Source: Anoplolepis gracilipes (taxonomy: Eukaryota > Arthropoda > Insecta > Hymenoptera > Formicidae). Taken from it: 64,000 nucleotides of DNA. This document shows positions 34,920-46,400 of the stretch, one piece after another. Below the pieces are notes generated by a model. That model ran no database searches and had not been told where the DNA came from. It worked only from the letters and a program-made list of their open reading frames with translations. The DNA lies in assembly GCF_047496725.1 (NCBI RefSeq), contig NC_132976.1:13008501-13072500 (forward strand), read 5' to 3'. Both the position numbers and the translations under genes were made by a program. Position 1 is the stretch's first letter, and each line of letters opens with the position of its first letter.

Positions 34920-35640
34920 ATGATAATGGCCGACATTACAAAAATCACAGTTGCCAAATTGAACGGTGAAAATTATTTCACCTGGAAATATAAAATGGAA
35001 TTGTTACTAATTAAAGAAAATTTATGGAGCGTTGTTAATCAAGTAAAACCTGAATTGAAAGGCGACGGCTCAAACAAGAGAGAGATAGATGACTGGCGAA
35101 GAAAGGCTGATCAGGCTCGCTCAATGATCGGCCTGTTAGTTGAAGACAGCCAACTGTGCCTTATTTGAACAAAGACGACAGCACGTACCACATGGTTAGC
35201 ATTAAAGGAATATCATGAAAAGAATACTCTTGGCAATAAAATTAGTCTTATGCGAAGAATTTGCAGTTCGAAGATGGATGAAACAGGTAATATGGAAACT
35301 CATATTTCTGAATTAACGTATTTATTTCAAAGATTAGTCGATCTGCCGAGGAACGGTTATCAGAAAGATGGACAGTTGCAATGGTATTAAGTAATTTACT
35401 CAGAAGCTACGATGCGCTAGTTACAGCACTTGAAGTAAGATCAGAAGTTGATTTAACAATGTCTTTGATAAAGTCAAAATTAATCGATGAATATAATCGT
35501 CGCAAGGAAATTGATGGTAGCAGTAACAACAGAAACTGTTCAATTTTGACAGACAACGGAAAGCAAATTATCTTGTTTTTTCTGCCAAAAGAATGGTCAT
35601 ATAAAAAAGGATTAGCAAAAATATAAATTTTGAAAAGAGA
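34920..35640 (+). pseudogene. Copia-2 gag
   Basis: The frame from 34920 encodes VAKLNGENYFTWKYKMELLL and then IKENLWSVV, the N-terminal Copia gag region. A stop at 35166-35168 and frame changes follow; the 35381-35626 frame carries NLLRSYDALVTALE and SLIKSKLIDEYNRR, typical of the UBN2-type gag core. No CCHC knuckle is recognisable. The protein would have packaged the element RNA. Confidence 0.75.
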
Positions 35641-35660
35641 AGAAAGAGAAAAAAGACAAA

Positions 35661-36104
35661 ATGACAACAGATAAGAAGGTGGTAAGCAGCAAAGTAAATA
35701 AAGTTGAAAATAATGAATTTTTATTTATGGTTTCACCATCTAATTTAAATAATTGGATTATTGATTTCGGTGCGATAAACCATGTTACAAGTGACAATAG
35801 ATGTTTTGTCTCGTTTGAACACCTGGATTGTAGCAGTCTAAATGTAGCCAACTGTGAAAAGGTACATGTACAAAGCAAAGACACATGCAAAATTGAATTT
35901 ATTAATTTGGATGGAATAACATCATACGCAACTGTTACTGATGTTTTGTACGCACCACAGGTAAATGGAAATTTATTATCAGTAAAAAAACTAATAGACA
36001 AAGATTTTACAGTTAATTTTTCAAGAAACTTTTGCGAAATCAAAAGTGGTGAAAAACAGATAGCAATTGCAAAAGCAAATAGTAACTTATATAAGCTGTG
36101 TTAA
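35661..36104 (+). pseudogene. Copia-2 protease and pre-integrase region
   Basis: WIIDFGAINHVTSD holds the aspartic protease active-site position; the usual DSGA reads DFGA here, with the nucleophilic Asp kept. ITSYATVTDVLYAPQVNGNL is the conserved flap-side segment. The frame ends at TAA 36102-36104. Confidence 0.75.
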
Positions 36105-36299
36105 CCAGATAAAGTCTACACAATCAAGGAACACAAATTAAACTGTATATATTACTGGCATCGAGATCCAAATGCAATCAAAGAAATGTGTTCAAAACAG
36201 ATGACTGATGAAATAAAAATTTGCAGAATCAAAATCCAATGAAGTATGTCTTTAAGCAAAAATGTCACGCTTACCTTTTCCAAAACAATCATTAAGCAA

Positions 36300-37192
36300 G
36301 TCAACATGTGTACTTAATCTATTCCATTCAGATGTGTACGGACCCATGCAAACTACTTCGCCTAGTGGAAAAAGATATACTTACATTTATCGATGATTTT
36401 TCTCGAAATACAGTTGTTTACTTTCTTCGAGAAAAATTAGAAGTTAAATTAAAGATTAAAGAGTACATTGAAATGGTGAAGAATGAATTTTTCAAGAAGT
36501 CGAAGATAATAAGATCAGATCGAGGAGAAGAGTACGTTAGTAAAAAAGTTATTGAGTACTTGAAGAATCAAGGTATCCAAATACACAGCATCATACACAT
36601 CTCAGCAAAACGATGTTACTGAGAGAAAAAACCGTTTACTTATGGAAATGGCAAAGTGTATGATTATGGATGCAAACTTACCATACGCATTTTGGGCCGA
36701 AGCAGTGAATATGGCAAACTACGTTCAAAATCGTTTGCCAACCAAAGCCATTGAAACAACGCCATATGAGATGTGGTTCAAAAGCAAACCTAAGGTAAAA
36801 CACTTTTAAATATTTGGTTTAAAATGTTATGTTCATGTTCCAGCTGAAAAAAACGAAAATTGGACAAGACAGCAAATTAAATGATATTGATTGGTTATGA
36901 TGAAAATTCCAAAGCATATCGTTGCTGCGATCTGGCCCAAAGGAAGTTAATTGTCAATCGAGATATTCATTTTACAAATGTGAAGATAAGCGACAAAAGA
37001 AGCAATGATAATGAAGTTGAAGCTGATTTTGGTAAATTGTCTGAATTAACGGTTTATCAAGATACTGAGTCTGATGAGAACTTTCAATCATTTGACACTA
37101 CACCGAACATAAGTGAGGATAAAGAAAATAATACAGCTGAAACAAATGAAGAGAATGATTTTCAGGAGGAGCAAATACAGCAGACAAAATGA
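36300..37192 (+). pseudogene. Copia-2 integrase
   Basis: FIDDFSRNTVVYFL (36390-36430) and IIRSDRGEEYVSKK (36505-36550) contain catalytic Asp positions of the D,D(35)E integrase. A frame change near 36600 leads to a segment with the R/KAxxxMA-type helix and the C-terminal block ILIGYDENSKAYRC (36881 on). An acidic linker follows. Several stops. Confidence 0.75.
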
Positions 37193-37392
37193 ATTTCAAA
37201 ACGTTCAACTAAAGGTATATCACCGGATCGATTAACATATGACACATTAAAGGTGACTGACGAAATAAAAGAACCTAAAACATTATCTGAGGTCTTATCA
37301 AGTCAAAACAAAGCACAGTAGATTCAAACAATGGAAGAGAAGATGAAGTCACTAAAGAAAAACGAGACAATCAAACGTGAAAATTATGTAAA

Positions 37393-38790
37393 TTGTCAGA
37401 TGCCCGAACAGCCATTGGATGCAAATGGGTGTATGGAGCAAAAGAAGATGCTAAAGGAAATATCATTCGTTTCAAAGCGCGATTAGTTGCGCAAGATTTT
37501 TCCCAAAAATACGACACCGATTATGATCACGTCTTTGTCCCAGTTGCAAGACAAGCAATATTTAGAATACTTCTGGCAATTGCTTCAAAAGAAAAATACA
37601 TTGTACAACATTTTGATTTTACGACAGTATTTTTAAACGGAAAAGTAAAGGAAAAAATTTACATGAAGCAGCCATCGAGTTTCGTTTAGAATGGCAAAGA
37701 AGAATTAGTTTGTTTGTTACAGAAAGATTTATATAGTTTGAAACAAGCAGCAAAATCTTGATGAATTTAACAAGATTTTAAATAAAACCAATTTCGCAGA
37801 GCAATGTTGATTCATGTCTTTATATTAAGAAGGATGATGAATGGTGTTTTCTTGTCGTTTACGTTGATGACATAATTATAGCGGCAAAAACAAATGAAAT
37901 TATAGATAAAGGATAATATCAGCTCCGTTTTTAAAATCTATAATTTAAAAAAAATAAAAAACTTTAGGCATTGAATTCATCAGAGATGAATTTGGCGTAT
38001 ATTACTTGAGCCAATCCAAATATATTTAAAAGATGGTGACTGAATTTGATCTTCAAGATGCAAAGGTCTCAAGTGCTCCAATGAATGTTGGATATTTCAA
38101 AGTAAATCAAGATTTAAACAATGATCTGCTATTATCAAATAAGGATTATTAAAAACTCATTGTATGTTTACTCTACATGTCAATAAACACACGATAGGAG
38201 ATTTCAGCAAGTATTTTAATTTTAGCACAAAAGGTAAGCCAACCACGACAACAGGACTGAAATGAATTGAAGCGAGTACTGAAGTGCTTAAAAGGAATAT
38301 CACATCTGACAATGAAATTGGGACTTGGAAATAATAATGACATAAACAAATTGTTATATGGAATTCTCTGATGCGAACTGGGTAAAAAACAGAACGGATA
38401 GGAAGTCAAATAGTGGATATGTTTTCTTTGTTGATGGAGGCTTAGTTAGTTGGGGTTGTCGCAAACAAAGTGTAGTATCATTATCAACTATGAAAGCAGA
38501 GTTTATCGCACTGTCTGAGGCGTGGCATTTTGATTGAGACGACTCTTAGATAGCATGCAGCAAATTGTGAATGCACCATTAAATAATTTATGAAGATAAC
38601 CAAAGTTGTCTTAAATTTATTGAAACTGGAAGATTATCAAATCAGAATAAACATTGATACAAAAGTCAAGTTTGTACTACGTTCTTACTACGTTGATCAA
38701 GAAATTGTGTCATATCAATATTACCCAACTGACGAAATGCTTGCAGACCTGATGACAAAACACTCAAAGGTTTGAAAAACTTAGAGTTTT
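37393..38790 (+). pseudogene. Copia-2 RT and RNase H
   Basis: RT motifs: GCKWVYGAKEDAKGNIIRFK and ARLVAQDFSQK (37405-37500), DFTTVFLNGKV (37615-37650, first Asp), then in another frame VVYVDDIIIA (37857-37880, YVDD box). RNase H: FSDANWV (38360), SNSGYVFFV (38410) and MKAEFIAL (38490). After TDEMLADLMTKHSK the frame ends and the 3' LTR follows at 38824. Stops at about 37687, 37758 and elsewhere show the gene is dead. Confidence 0.8.
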
Positions 38791-38823
38791 CGGTTGATCA
38801 GACTACAATAAAATGAGGAGAAG

Positions 38824-39216
38824 TGTCGGACAATCTATAACATTTTATTGTATGATCAATGTAATATTCCCTAGAATTTCAGATGACGCTGTTGACAATT
38901 TTGGGTTTACTATCTATTGGTTATATATTCTTATGTACCTTTCCTTCTTCTATAGTCAGAACCATAGACCTAAAGTATGGACTACGCTATCCCTATTTTA
39001 GCCGTAGGTGAAACTGACTCCACAAAAAGAGCGAAATAGCAAGTGGCCGCGAATTACCTCTGTCTTTATCTATCATATGTTTTGATGTTGACTAAAAAAG
39101 GCAGATATTGGCCGCAAATTCGTGCTGTCTTTTTCTCACACTGGGACTCACTTTTGAATTGCATTGCGCAGTCCATACTTTAGGTCTATGGTCAGAACAT
39201 TAAAGAGTTTATAACA
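38824..39216 (+). repeat. 3' LTR of Copia-2, split by a P-like MITE
   Basis: The LTR begins TGTCGGACAATCTATAAC just after a purine-rich tract (GAGGAGAAG). Excluding the MITE and one duplicated octamer it is about 160 bp. It matches the split LTR at 28969-31725. The 3' limit (ATAACA at 39216) is a guess from the expected CA end. Confidence 0.65.
38963..39190. mobile_element. P-like MITE in the Copia-2 LTR (228 bp)
   Basis: Perfect inverted ends CATAGACCTAAAGTATGGAC; 8-bp duplications GTCAGAAC at 38955-38962 and 39191-39198. The termini follow the same consensus as 29143-29405 and 22042-23007. The target octamer is the very one hit by the THAP-bearing P element in the other LTR copy. Confidence 0.9.
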
Positions 39217-39277
39217 AAATAAGATTAAAAGTTAAAAGGAATAGTTTATTACTATACACCTAAATGCCCCATATATA

Positions 39278-40817
39278 TAGGATGTTCTCAATTTAAATGG
39301 TAAAACTTCGGAAGCATGTAGAGGACCAAAAAACTAAGACAAAAAGTTCTTTAGAGATTTGCTCATTTTTGTTCCATTTTGGAGAAAATCGTAAAAATGC
39401 AATCTCCTATCGTCAGTTGCTCTCTTGAGTTGATTGGTACCGAATAAACTTTCTGTTTTAAGGTTCCTTACATATGTAAACACTTGATGTTATCCTTTAC
39501 ATTCTTTTATTTGTTTACATTATTGCTTTTTTCTACGAGTCCTTAATCAGTCTTTAGTCAGTTTTACTAGAACAATTCTAGCTGTTTTTAATGGAAGAGA
39601 TCCCAGTTGCGCACAGAATAAATCGGACACAGTAGGTAAAATAAATCGGACACAAGTCCAATCGGACACAACAAGAAACGGACACACGGTAGTTGGAATC
39701 GGACACAGTGATAATCGGACACAATGCCAATCGGACACAGTGATAATCGGACATAATGCCAATCAGACACAGTGTAAATCGGACACAATAGAAAAGGAAC
39801 ACGCGGCAGTTGAGTTATTTAAATTATGTGTATATTTTAACTCATCTAATTGTTTTTTTATTATGAAAAATGTATAGATCTTCTGTATAGCTGTCTTTAA
39901 AATAACAAAATAAGCAATTTATTGTATCTAATCATTATTTTATTATCAACAGTACAAAGATTTTCTTATCTACAACAAGAAAATCTTTACATTGTCGGTA
40001 ATTTTTTCCTATCACACTAAACCCCGTAAGACTGATGGTCTTTAATAGTATCTCGTCGATGAAATGAGTGAGTACCGATTGGACACAATGCTTATTGGCC
40101 AGTTAAAAATGAGGTTTTTTGATTGGTCAACTGTGCTGGTTACCCTAGGCATCGATCAATATATGTGGTGTGTCTGATCGAACATGTGCACAATCGGGAC
40201 GCTACCGGCAGTAACCAGCTAACCAGTACAGTTGATCAATTAAAAAAACCTCATTTTCAATCGGCTAATAAGCATTGTATCCGATCGGTACTCACCCATT
40301 TTATCGTGTGTCCGATTGACACTGTGTCCGATTAGCAATGTGTCCGATTTCCACTGTGTCCGATTGGCATTGTGTCCGTTTTGCACTGTGTCCGTTTGCA
40401 ACTACTGTGTGTTCGTTTCTTATTATGTCCGATTGATTGTGTCCAATTGCAACTGCCGCGTGTCCGTTTTCTACTGTGTCCGATTTGCACTGTATCCGAT
40501 TTCAACTACCATGTGTTCGTTTTTTGTTGTGTTCGATTTATTTTATCTACTGTGTCCAATTTATTCTGTGCGCAACTGGACCTCACTCCAATTAATGTGG
40601 TCAGTGCTAGATGTAATGCTTGCATTGCTGCAAGAGGGCAGCATTTTGAACAATATCTACATTAAATAGATGATAACATGAATAAAATGTAAATAAATAA
40701 GTAAAAAAACGAAAACTTATTTTGTTTCTTTTTTTGCGATTTTCTCCAAAATGGAGCAAAAACGGTCAAATCTCTAAAGAACTTTTTATTTTAGTTTGTC
40801 GGTCTTCTACACGCTCC
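39278..40817. mobile_element. Foldback element with tandem-repeat arms (about 1.54 kb)
   Basis: Outer arms match (left 39310-39385 and right 40735-40815, sharing AGTTCTTTAGAGATTTG and CCATTTTGGAGAAAATCG). Inside each arm runs an array of about 10-15 units of 15-20 bp around AATCGGACACARTG, in opposite orientation in the two arms (39600-39810; 40300-40570). A second inverted pair flanks the centre (AAAATGAGGTTTTTT at about 40107 and its complement at 40246). Drosophila FB elements have comparable architecture. The right end is cut at the junction to Penelope-3. Confidence 0.8.
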
Positions 40818-40837
40818 CAAAAAATAAAAGTGAAACA

Positions 40838-41122
40838 GATCAGACGAAAAGACTTTTGAAAATCCGCATTTCTGAACATAAGAATTACATAAATAGAGCA
40901 CATTGTCAGAGCTCTGTTATTACAGACCACAGGTTTAATGAAAACCACAATTTTAAATGGGGAGACATACGAGTCTTAGATAGAGAGCCGAATTATTTTA
41001 AAAGACTTATTTCGGAGATGCTTTTTATTAAGCGGCAAAAGAAAGGGTTAAATCTACAAAGCGATACGGAGGCATTGCATCCATCCTATTTACCATTAAT
41101 AGAAAAATTGAGAAAGTTTTAA
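40838..41122 (+). pseudogene. Penelope GIY-YIG fragment (element 3)
   Basis: QTKRLLKIRISEHKNYINRA, then WGDIRVLDREPNYFKRLISE and MLFIKRQKKGLNLQSD, ending IEKLRKF at TAA 41120-41122. The GIY and YIG boxes themselves are lost upstream of the break at 40838; the conserved Arg, His and Glu remain. Confidence 0.8.
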
Positions 41123-41488
41123 ATTAATATTTATTTTTGGCATCAATTGTTTAATGTCACTTGTTTATTTTCGAGTCGTTAATCTCAAGATGCCCTTATT
41201 ATTATATGTTTGACACGACATTAACATAGTGCGCTTCGTGAAGATAAATTCGCATGACAGTTTTTGCCGAGCTCGTTGTATGATGCGGCGGAATCACCGT
41301 TGGTGAGTTAATCCTTACAATGTCATAGGCACTATCTCTAAAATCTCAATTTATAGGCGACAATTATTGTCACGCCGCAATTGTCGGGGAAAACATTGTG
41401 GGGGACTACGGATTTGAAGATAACCATCGTTGGTTTCCCGTTTCTGCGTTTAAGGACAATTATTTTTAACTATCTAGTATTTGTTAGA

Positions 41489-41655
41489 AATGCTTATGTT
41501 CAGAAATGCGGGTTTTCAAAAGTCTTTTCGTCTGACCCATGTATGAGGCGCAATCTATCCGATAAACCACATCGTTGTGTGATATCCGAGGTAGGGAATC
41601 CTTTTGAGCTTTTAAAAGATTCGAGATTATTTAGATTATTACATATGTTTTAATT
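41489..41655 (-). repeat. Inverted Penelope piece joined to a dispersed repeat
   Basis: On the minus strand GQTKRLLKTRISEHK is readable at 41541-41495. It is joined at about 41542 to the dispersed repeat also present at 28850-28950. An overlapping plus-strand frame of 90 codons is a shadow. Confidence 0.65.
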
Positions 41656-41719
41656 ACAATTTCGACACATGTATATTGCGATAGACTGATTGTAATTTAT
41701 TTTTTGTTTATCTGATACA

Positions 41720-41752
41720 CTGAAGAGAGTCCGGTCACATAGGACTAAAACG
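41720..41752 (+). ncRNA. Hammerhead-ribozyme-like motif 3' of Penelope-3
   Basis: CTGAAGA is followed by GAGTCC...GGACT as a potential stem II and then AAAACG. The first core box is canonical; GAAA reads AAAA. Confidence 0.4.
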
Positions 41753-41939
41753 TGTGGAAATGCGCAACATAATCTTATATTTATTTTTTGTTTTTTTAGT
41801 TTTTAATTAATGAATTTTTTTCTTTTCACCAGTTATTTTTACTAGAATATTTGTTTCAAGTTTACAACAATTATTATATTTAAATAAACCGTTTGCTCCG
41901 TAAGCCCGTGATTACTTTGTTTCTAGCCTAAGTAAACAA

Positions 41940-42240
41940 TAAGGAATAATTATCATTTATTCGGACAGTATTTGTCTGAAATATTATATTTTCACTTATT
42001 CGAGCAGAAATTGTTCGAAATTAAATTGATAAAATGGTTGTTATGATCTTATTAGTCATTCTTTTATAATGTTTTCATTACTCAATCTTATATGTGAGAT
42101 TATCGCATAATGCGTCGCATTAAAATAAGAAAATGAACTATTTTTTTTTGTCGAAAAGACGTCTTTTAGTCTCTTTTTTGTTTTGTTAAAAAACAATTAT
42201 AAAAAAATGATAAAAAATTTTTTTTTTTAAATATCCTCTC
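41940..42240 (+). repeat. Fragment of the 56305-56935 element family
   Basis: Shared blocks in the same order: TATTCGGACA, AATTGTTCGAAATTAAATTGA, ATCTTATTAGTC.T.CTTTTAT, AAGAAAATGAAC and TCGAAAAGACGTCTTTTAGT. The CCCAGA terminus is missing. Confidence 0.6.
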
Positions 42241-42249
42241 GTCAATATT

Positions 42250-42922
42250 ATGTGCTTTCTGGATTATTATTCCTCATTGTGTGCATTATTTTGCTGTACC
42301 AGCTAGACAGTAAGTGACGATAGCAACAACAATATCAAAGCATGCGTTGCAGACAAATGACTCCACCTTTCTCTTTCGTACAGATGTTGGACCCAATGAT
42401 TTGTGCCCAACATCTATATTCAATTTTTCTTCCATTTTATGCATAGTCTAACTAATGCTAAAAAAATTTAATTATAATTTGATCACAACACTGCTTTAAA
42501 ACACATACACACATAAAGAAAAAATCTATCCGTATAGTAATCTCTATCGAAGTCGTCATATACGCCTAATTTCGGCAGTACTTAAACTTTAATGACTCAT
42601 AATTCACTAAATTTTTACTCAAATTGAATTTGCAACTTGAGTACCTTGTATCAGTAAAAGAAACGAAATCGGTGTCCAAATTCCTAATTGATTGATGTGT
42701 TTGACCAATTAGAACATTGTAGAGGTCATCATATTGATCAAAAAATGACACAACGTTCGATTAATCAGAAATTCAGATCAATTTTAGTTGTCACACGTGC
42801 TCATCTCACGATGAGCTCAAAATAGCGACTTTTACAAAGACTGATTTTGTTTTTTTTTTTTTTTTTTTAATACAGCATTATTTGAAATGAATATTTTGTA
42901 AATGTCTTGACATCAACTACAA

Positions 42923-42973
<51 letters not shown>

Positions 42974-43590
42974 ATATGTAATAAAATAACATACATATAA
43001 TAAAAATGAGTGATGCTTTTATTAAAAAATTTCAAGCTGTTTCTAACATATGCATTATTACTTAAAGTCAAATACATAATAATTTTTTTTACTTAAAAAT
43101 CAAACAATTTTTGTCTGAAATATTTATTCTAAATATATATTTTTTTAAATATTTGAGTTTTTATATTGGATACATATCTTGTATTTAATACATATAATAA
43201 AATTATTTACTTTATTTTAACTAAATTTTTTTGATGGGGAAATAATTTATTTAAAAAATGTTTTGTATAAAAATAATTTTAATTTGCTCTTGAATAAAAT
43301 TAAATTAAAGTGACATATATATGACAATTTTTGTTCTGAATAAAATTTTTATTACATTTTATTGTAGCTGACATCAAAATATCAAGATGTTTTCAAATCA
43401 TTTTCTTTACGAAATATTTATGAAAGAAAGTCTAAAACTTTAATACAAGATGTTAAAGTCTCCACCCTCTATATTTCGAAATTGGTCAAAAATTACGAGA
43501 ACCCGTAAAACGTGTTCGATTACTTTAAGGGGTTATTCTTTTAAGGGAATTAAAAGTATTGCTCTTCAAGGGGATACCCAACTTAAAAAT
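42250..43590. other. AT-rich intronic sequence, no gene seen
   Basis: The stretch holds a small hairpin (AGATGTTGG/CCCAACATCT, 42381-42416), a T-run (42848-42868) and a TA microsatellite (42926-42966). No gene is supported. Confidence 0.35.
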
Positions 43591-43599
43591 TCAAACAAG

Positions 43600-43760
43600 A
43601 CCGTTTATGTTTTATTATATTCTTATAGCTTATCTCAAGAACTTTCTAAAATATTAATAAATTTCTTTGATTAAGTACTCTTCGAATTATGAAACTTGAC
43701 AGTTACAGTATTGCCCATATTACTCAAGGTATATCGCGTAGAGGTTGCATGGTCGAATTT
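43600..43760 (+). repeat. Diverged fragment of the D1/D2 core
   Basis: TATATTCTTATAGCTTATCT and the ATTAAGTACT...TTATGAAACTTGACAGTTACAGTATT region correspond to the inner palindrome of MITE D2 (33500-33610). A similar piece occurs at 46479-46640. Confidence 0.45.
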
Positions 43761-43764
43761 ATGT

Positions 43765-44340
43765 CTTTTATATTTGTACACACATAGAAACATACAATTA
43801 GAGAAACTTGTACGTTTGCCTTCTCTCTTTCCCGTTGAGATCCATAAGAGCATTGACCATTCGATCAAAAAAAAAATTATCGATGTAGTCATTGTAGTTT
43901 TGCAAGTGACGGACGAGTGCATTTATACAGATACGGTGCGATGACAGTTGAGTTCGTAGACTAGTATGTTTAAAAAAAATGCAAAATGCAAAATGAGCTC
44001 ATATGCTTCTACATATTTATCTTTGAGACAAGAAGAAGATAAAAAAAATAGAAAGGATGAAGATTTCTGATTATTTGGAGGCAGTAAAAGTAAATAATTT
44101 AACAATAAATAAGGTAAATAAGAAGTAACAATTTTAGATATTGACAACGGTCAACGAACTCGAGCAAGTAGTGCAGATAATGCAAAAATGCAAATTAAAA
44201 AACAAATGATCAATTCTGTTTTAATGATCACAGTACACATGTCAGAGGTTAATAGGGGTCAAACACTTTTTTTTAAGTAGTAATCAACGACCTTACAACT
44301 TCATCGGAAAAGAGGGAAGGCAATGTACAGAGTTTTCTAA
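43765..44340. other. Intronic sequence, no gene seen
   Basis: Short frames exist on both strands (for example 43696-43944) but none has family features. Confidence 0.35.
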
Positions 44341-44355
44341 TTGTGTGTTGTGTGC

Positions 44356-44374
44356 ACACACACACACACACACA

Positions 44375-44418
<44 letters not shown>

Positions 44419-44462
44419 CACACGCACGCACGCACTCACGCACGCACGCACGCACGCACGCA
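44356..44462. repeat. (CA)n/(CACG)n microsatellite
   Basis: CA repeats pass into about 20 CGCA units. A related GTGCGTGC/GTGT array lies at 44636-44685 on the other strand sense. Arg/Thr/His and Cys/Val repeat frames here are artefacts. Confidence 0.95.
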
Positions 44463-44635
44463 TACATATATGTATACTGAAAAAAATTTCAAAATCGTTG
44501 GCGTTAACGTTATTCAAATCATACTACGAGGAGGTCGGACTGTCGGATTGATGCTTCGTTTTGTGTGTGTGTGTGTGTTTTCACTTATAACTTGTCGCTT
44601 TTGTGATATTTTTTTGCCTTTGAACTCCTTTTATG

Positions 44636-44685
44636 CGTGTGTGTGCGTGCGTGCGTGCGTGCGTGCGTGTGTGTGTGTGTGTGTA
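44636..44685. repeat. (GTGC)n/(GT)n microsatellite
   Basis: GTGC units pass into GT repeats; complementary in sense to the array 170 bp upstream, so the two could pair. Confidence 0.9.
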
Positions 44686-44699
44686 AAGTGTATGATTGA

Positions 44700-45715
44700 A
44701 TGATGTAGAATGGCAAATTCTGTGGCTTGCGTGCGGTCCGCGAGCGCTCGTGAAAAAATTTCCTGACAACCCTTTGCGAGACATAGTTTGCTTTCTCAAA
44801 CATGCGTTTGTGTAGTCAGTAGATTTTTACATTTTCGCGGATAATTTTCAATTTTCTCAAATTTTGATAGAGAAAAAGAAATTAAAAAATGTTTCTTTTT
44901 CTCTTGCTGACACAATTAGTAGAAGTTAATGTAATGTCAGTGTACTAGAAATCAATTTTTTAACATTGACTTTTCCATTTTTTCTTATTGAAATTAAGCA
45001 ATTTCATAATTTCTTGTACATTTTGTCCCATAAAAACGTAGTGACCACCATGAAAAAAATCTTATAGCTATTCGGCAATTTTTTATCAAATTCTGTGTAC
45101 TTTAAAGTATAAAAAAACGTGAAGAACCAATTTTTGTTGTTGTTTTACACAATTGTTCTCTGTGTTAAAATAAAGAAAGGAAAAATCGATAATTTTTACG
45201 TTATTTTCTTTCATTTATAGTATGTTTACATGTTTGTTAAAAAAATTTAACAATTATATATTCATTATATATTCATTTTGTGGAGCAAAGTTTCAGCTTT
45301 TTTGTTCATTGCGATACAATGATTTTTGACGGAGTTACGAGCGATTAAAGTCAAAATGCTCATTTTTTATTTAATCAACGGTAACTCAATAAAAAAAATC
45401 ATAGACAAATTAAAAGAAAATGGTTTTGTAGGGAAAACTTTAAGCTTTTACATTAGAAAATTTAAAATGTTCACAGATTTTTTTTAGACATGTGACAGGC
45501 TCTTAAAGTAAGAAAAAAATTTCACATTTTGTCTAGCTCGTAGTTTTCTACATGTAAAAATTACCAATAATAATAATGAGCTTTCGAAAGTAGAAATTTC
45601 AGCTTTAAAACTCTTTTGTTAAATTTAAATTTCGTTTATTTTTAACAAAGTTACAGCTAGTTGAATTTTGTCAATTTTTTAAGAAAACTCGATTCTCTAA
45701 TTGTTGTGCGTAGTA
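44700..45715. other. AT-rich intronic sequence, no gene seen
   Basis: No exon, RNA gene or paired terminal repeat is supported. Confidence 0.35.
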
Positions 45716-45716
45716 C

Positions 45717-45747
<31 letters not shown>

Positions 45748-45761
45748 CATATATGTATATA

Positions 45762-45948
45762 CAGTGCCGATGTTTGGGTAGGATGCAGTCGGGCGACCGC
45801 TCGGAGCGCCAAATTTTTAGGGACGCCGCCTGTGCCCCTGAATTCTCATATGTGCGATCATGATAATTACTAATTGATATTCGTGCCCTTAAGTGGGGCG
45901 CCACGATCATTTTTTCCCGGGGCGCCAGTCATGCTAAAACCGGCACTG
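45762..45948. mobile_element. hAT-like MITE (CAGTGCCG ends)
   Basis: Short inverted ends CAGTGCCG, extended imperfectly, in a GC-rich 187-bp body (GGGGCGCC blocks). CAGTG-type ends fit hAT elements. The flanks are TA-rich, so an 8-bp duplication (TGTATATA and the TA run after the neighbouring MITE) cannot be proven. Confidence 0.6.
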
Positions 45949-45952
45949 TATA

Positions 45953-46355
45953 CAGGGTATCCTGAAAATACCGGTAAATATTTTAATGGTAGGTTCTTTA
46001 GAACATTTTAGGACGAAAAGTTTAATACAAAAATGTCAAGGCTACAATAGTTTTTAAACTGGAAGCAATTATATTTCACGAATGATAGGGCTGAGATTTC
46101 GTGCTCTCAAGTGCGGCAAAATAACAAGTGATAAAAGTGCTCCTATAAATAGCGCTCTTTTCACGATATTATGTTAGCACTTGTTATTTTGCTGTACCTG
46201 AAAGCACGAAATCTCAGTCCTATCATTCGTGAAATATAATTGCTTCCAGTTTAAAAACTATTGTAGCCTCGACATTTTTGTATTAAACTTTTCGTCTTAA
46301 AATGTTCTAAAGAACCTGCCATTAAAATATTTACCGGCATTTTCGGGACACACTG
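45953..46355. mobile_element. MITE family E (CAGGGTATCCTGAAAATACC ends)
   Basis: TA-flanked arms of about 190 bp in near-perfect inverted repeat, with a short AT-rich loop. A truncated relative is at 13308-13408. Confidence 0.8.

Positions 46356-46400
<45 letters not shown>

Larger units (their letters stand above)
34824..39216 (+). mobile_element. Copia-2 retrotransposon, degraded
   Basis: A 22-bp rest of the 5' LTR (ending GGTGAAACA at 34845) is followed by the primer site GATTATGGACCC, gag, protease, integrase, RT, RNase H and a 3' LTR at 38824-39216. The LTR is split by a P-like MITE. Many stops and frameshifts. The 5' LTR was cut by the composite MITE or its flank. Confidence 0.8.
40818..41800 (+). 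mobile_element. Penelope-like element 3, truncated, with an inverted piece
   Basis: The coding part (40838-41122) is a 5'-truncated GIY-YIG domain. At 41489-41541 part of the same domain recurs in reverse orientation (the complement of AGACGAAAAGACTTTTGAAA). A ribozyme-like motif lies at 41720-41752. Confidence 0.7.

Noticed and set aside
39547..39802. Three overlapping minus-strand frames with repeated CVRFxL peptides
   Set aside because: The repetition follows from the short tandem DNA unit of the foldback arm; frames are not conserved between arms.
41381..41653. Plus-strand frame of 90 codons
   Set aside because: Overlaps, antisense, the inverted Penelope piece and a dispersed repeat; no independent support.
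44273..44803. Cys/Val/Arg- and Thr/His-repeat frames
   Set aside because: Products of the CACG/GT microsatellites in all frames.
45762..45948. GC-rich block considered as a CpG-island promoter
   Set aside because: It has CAGTGCCG inverted ends and fits a small hAT-like element better.
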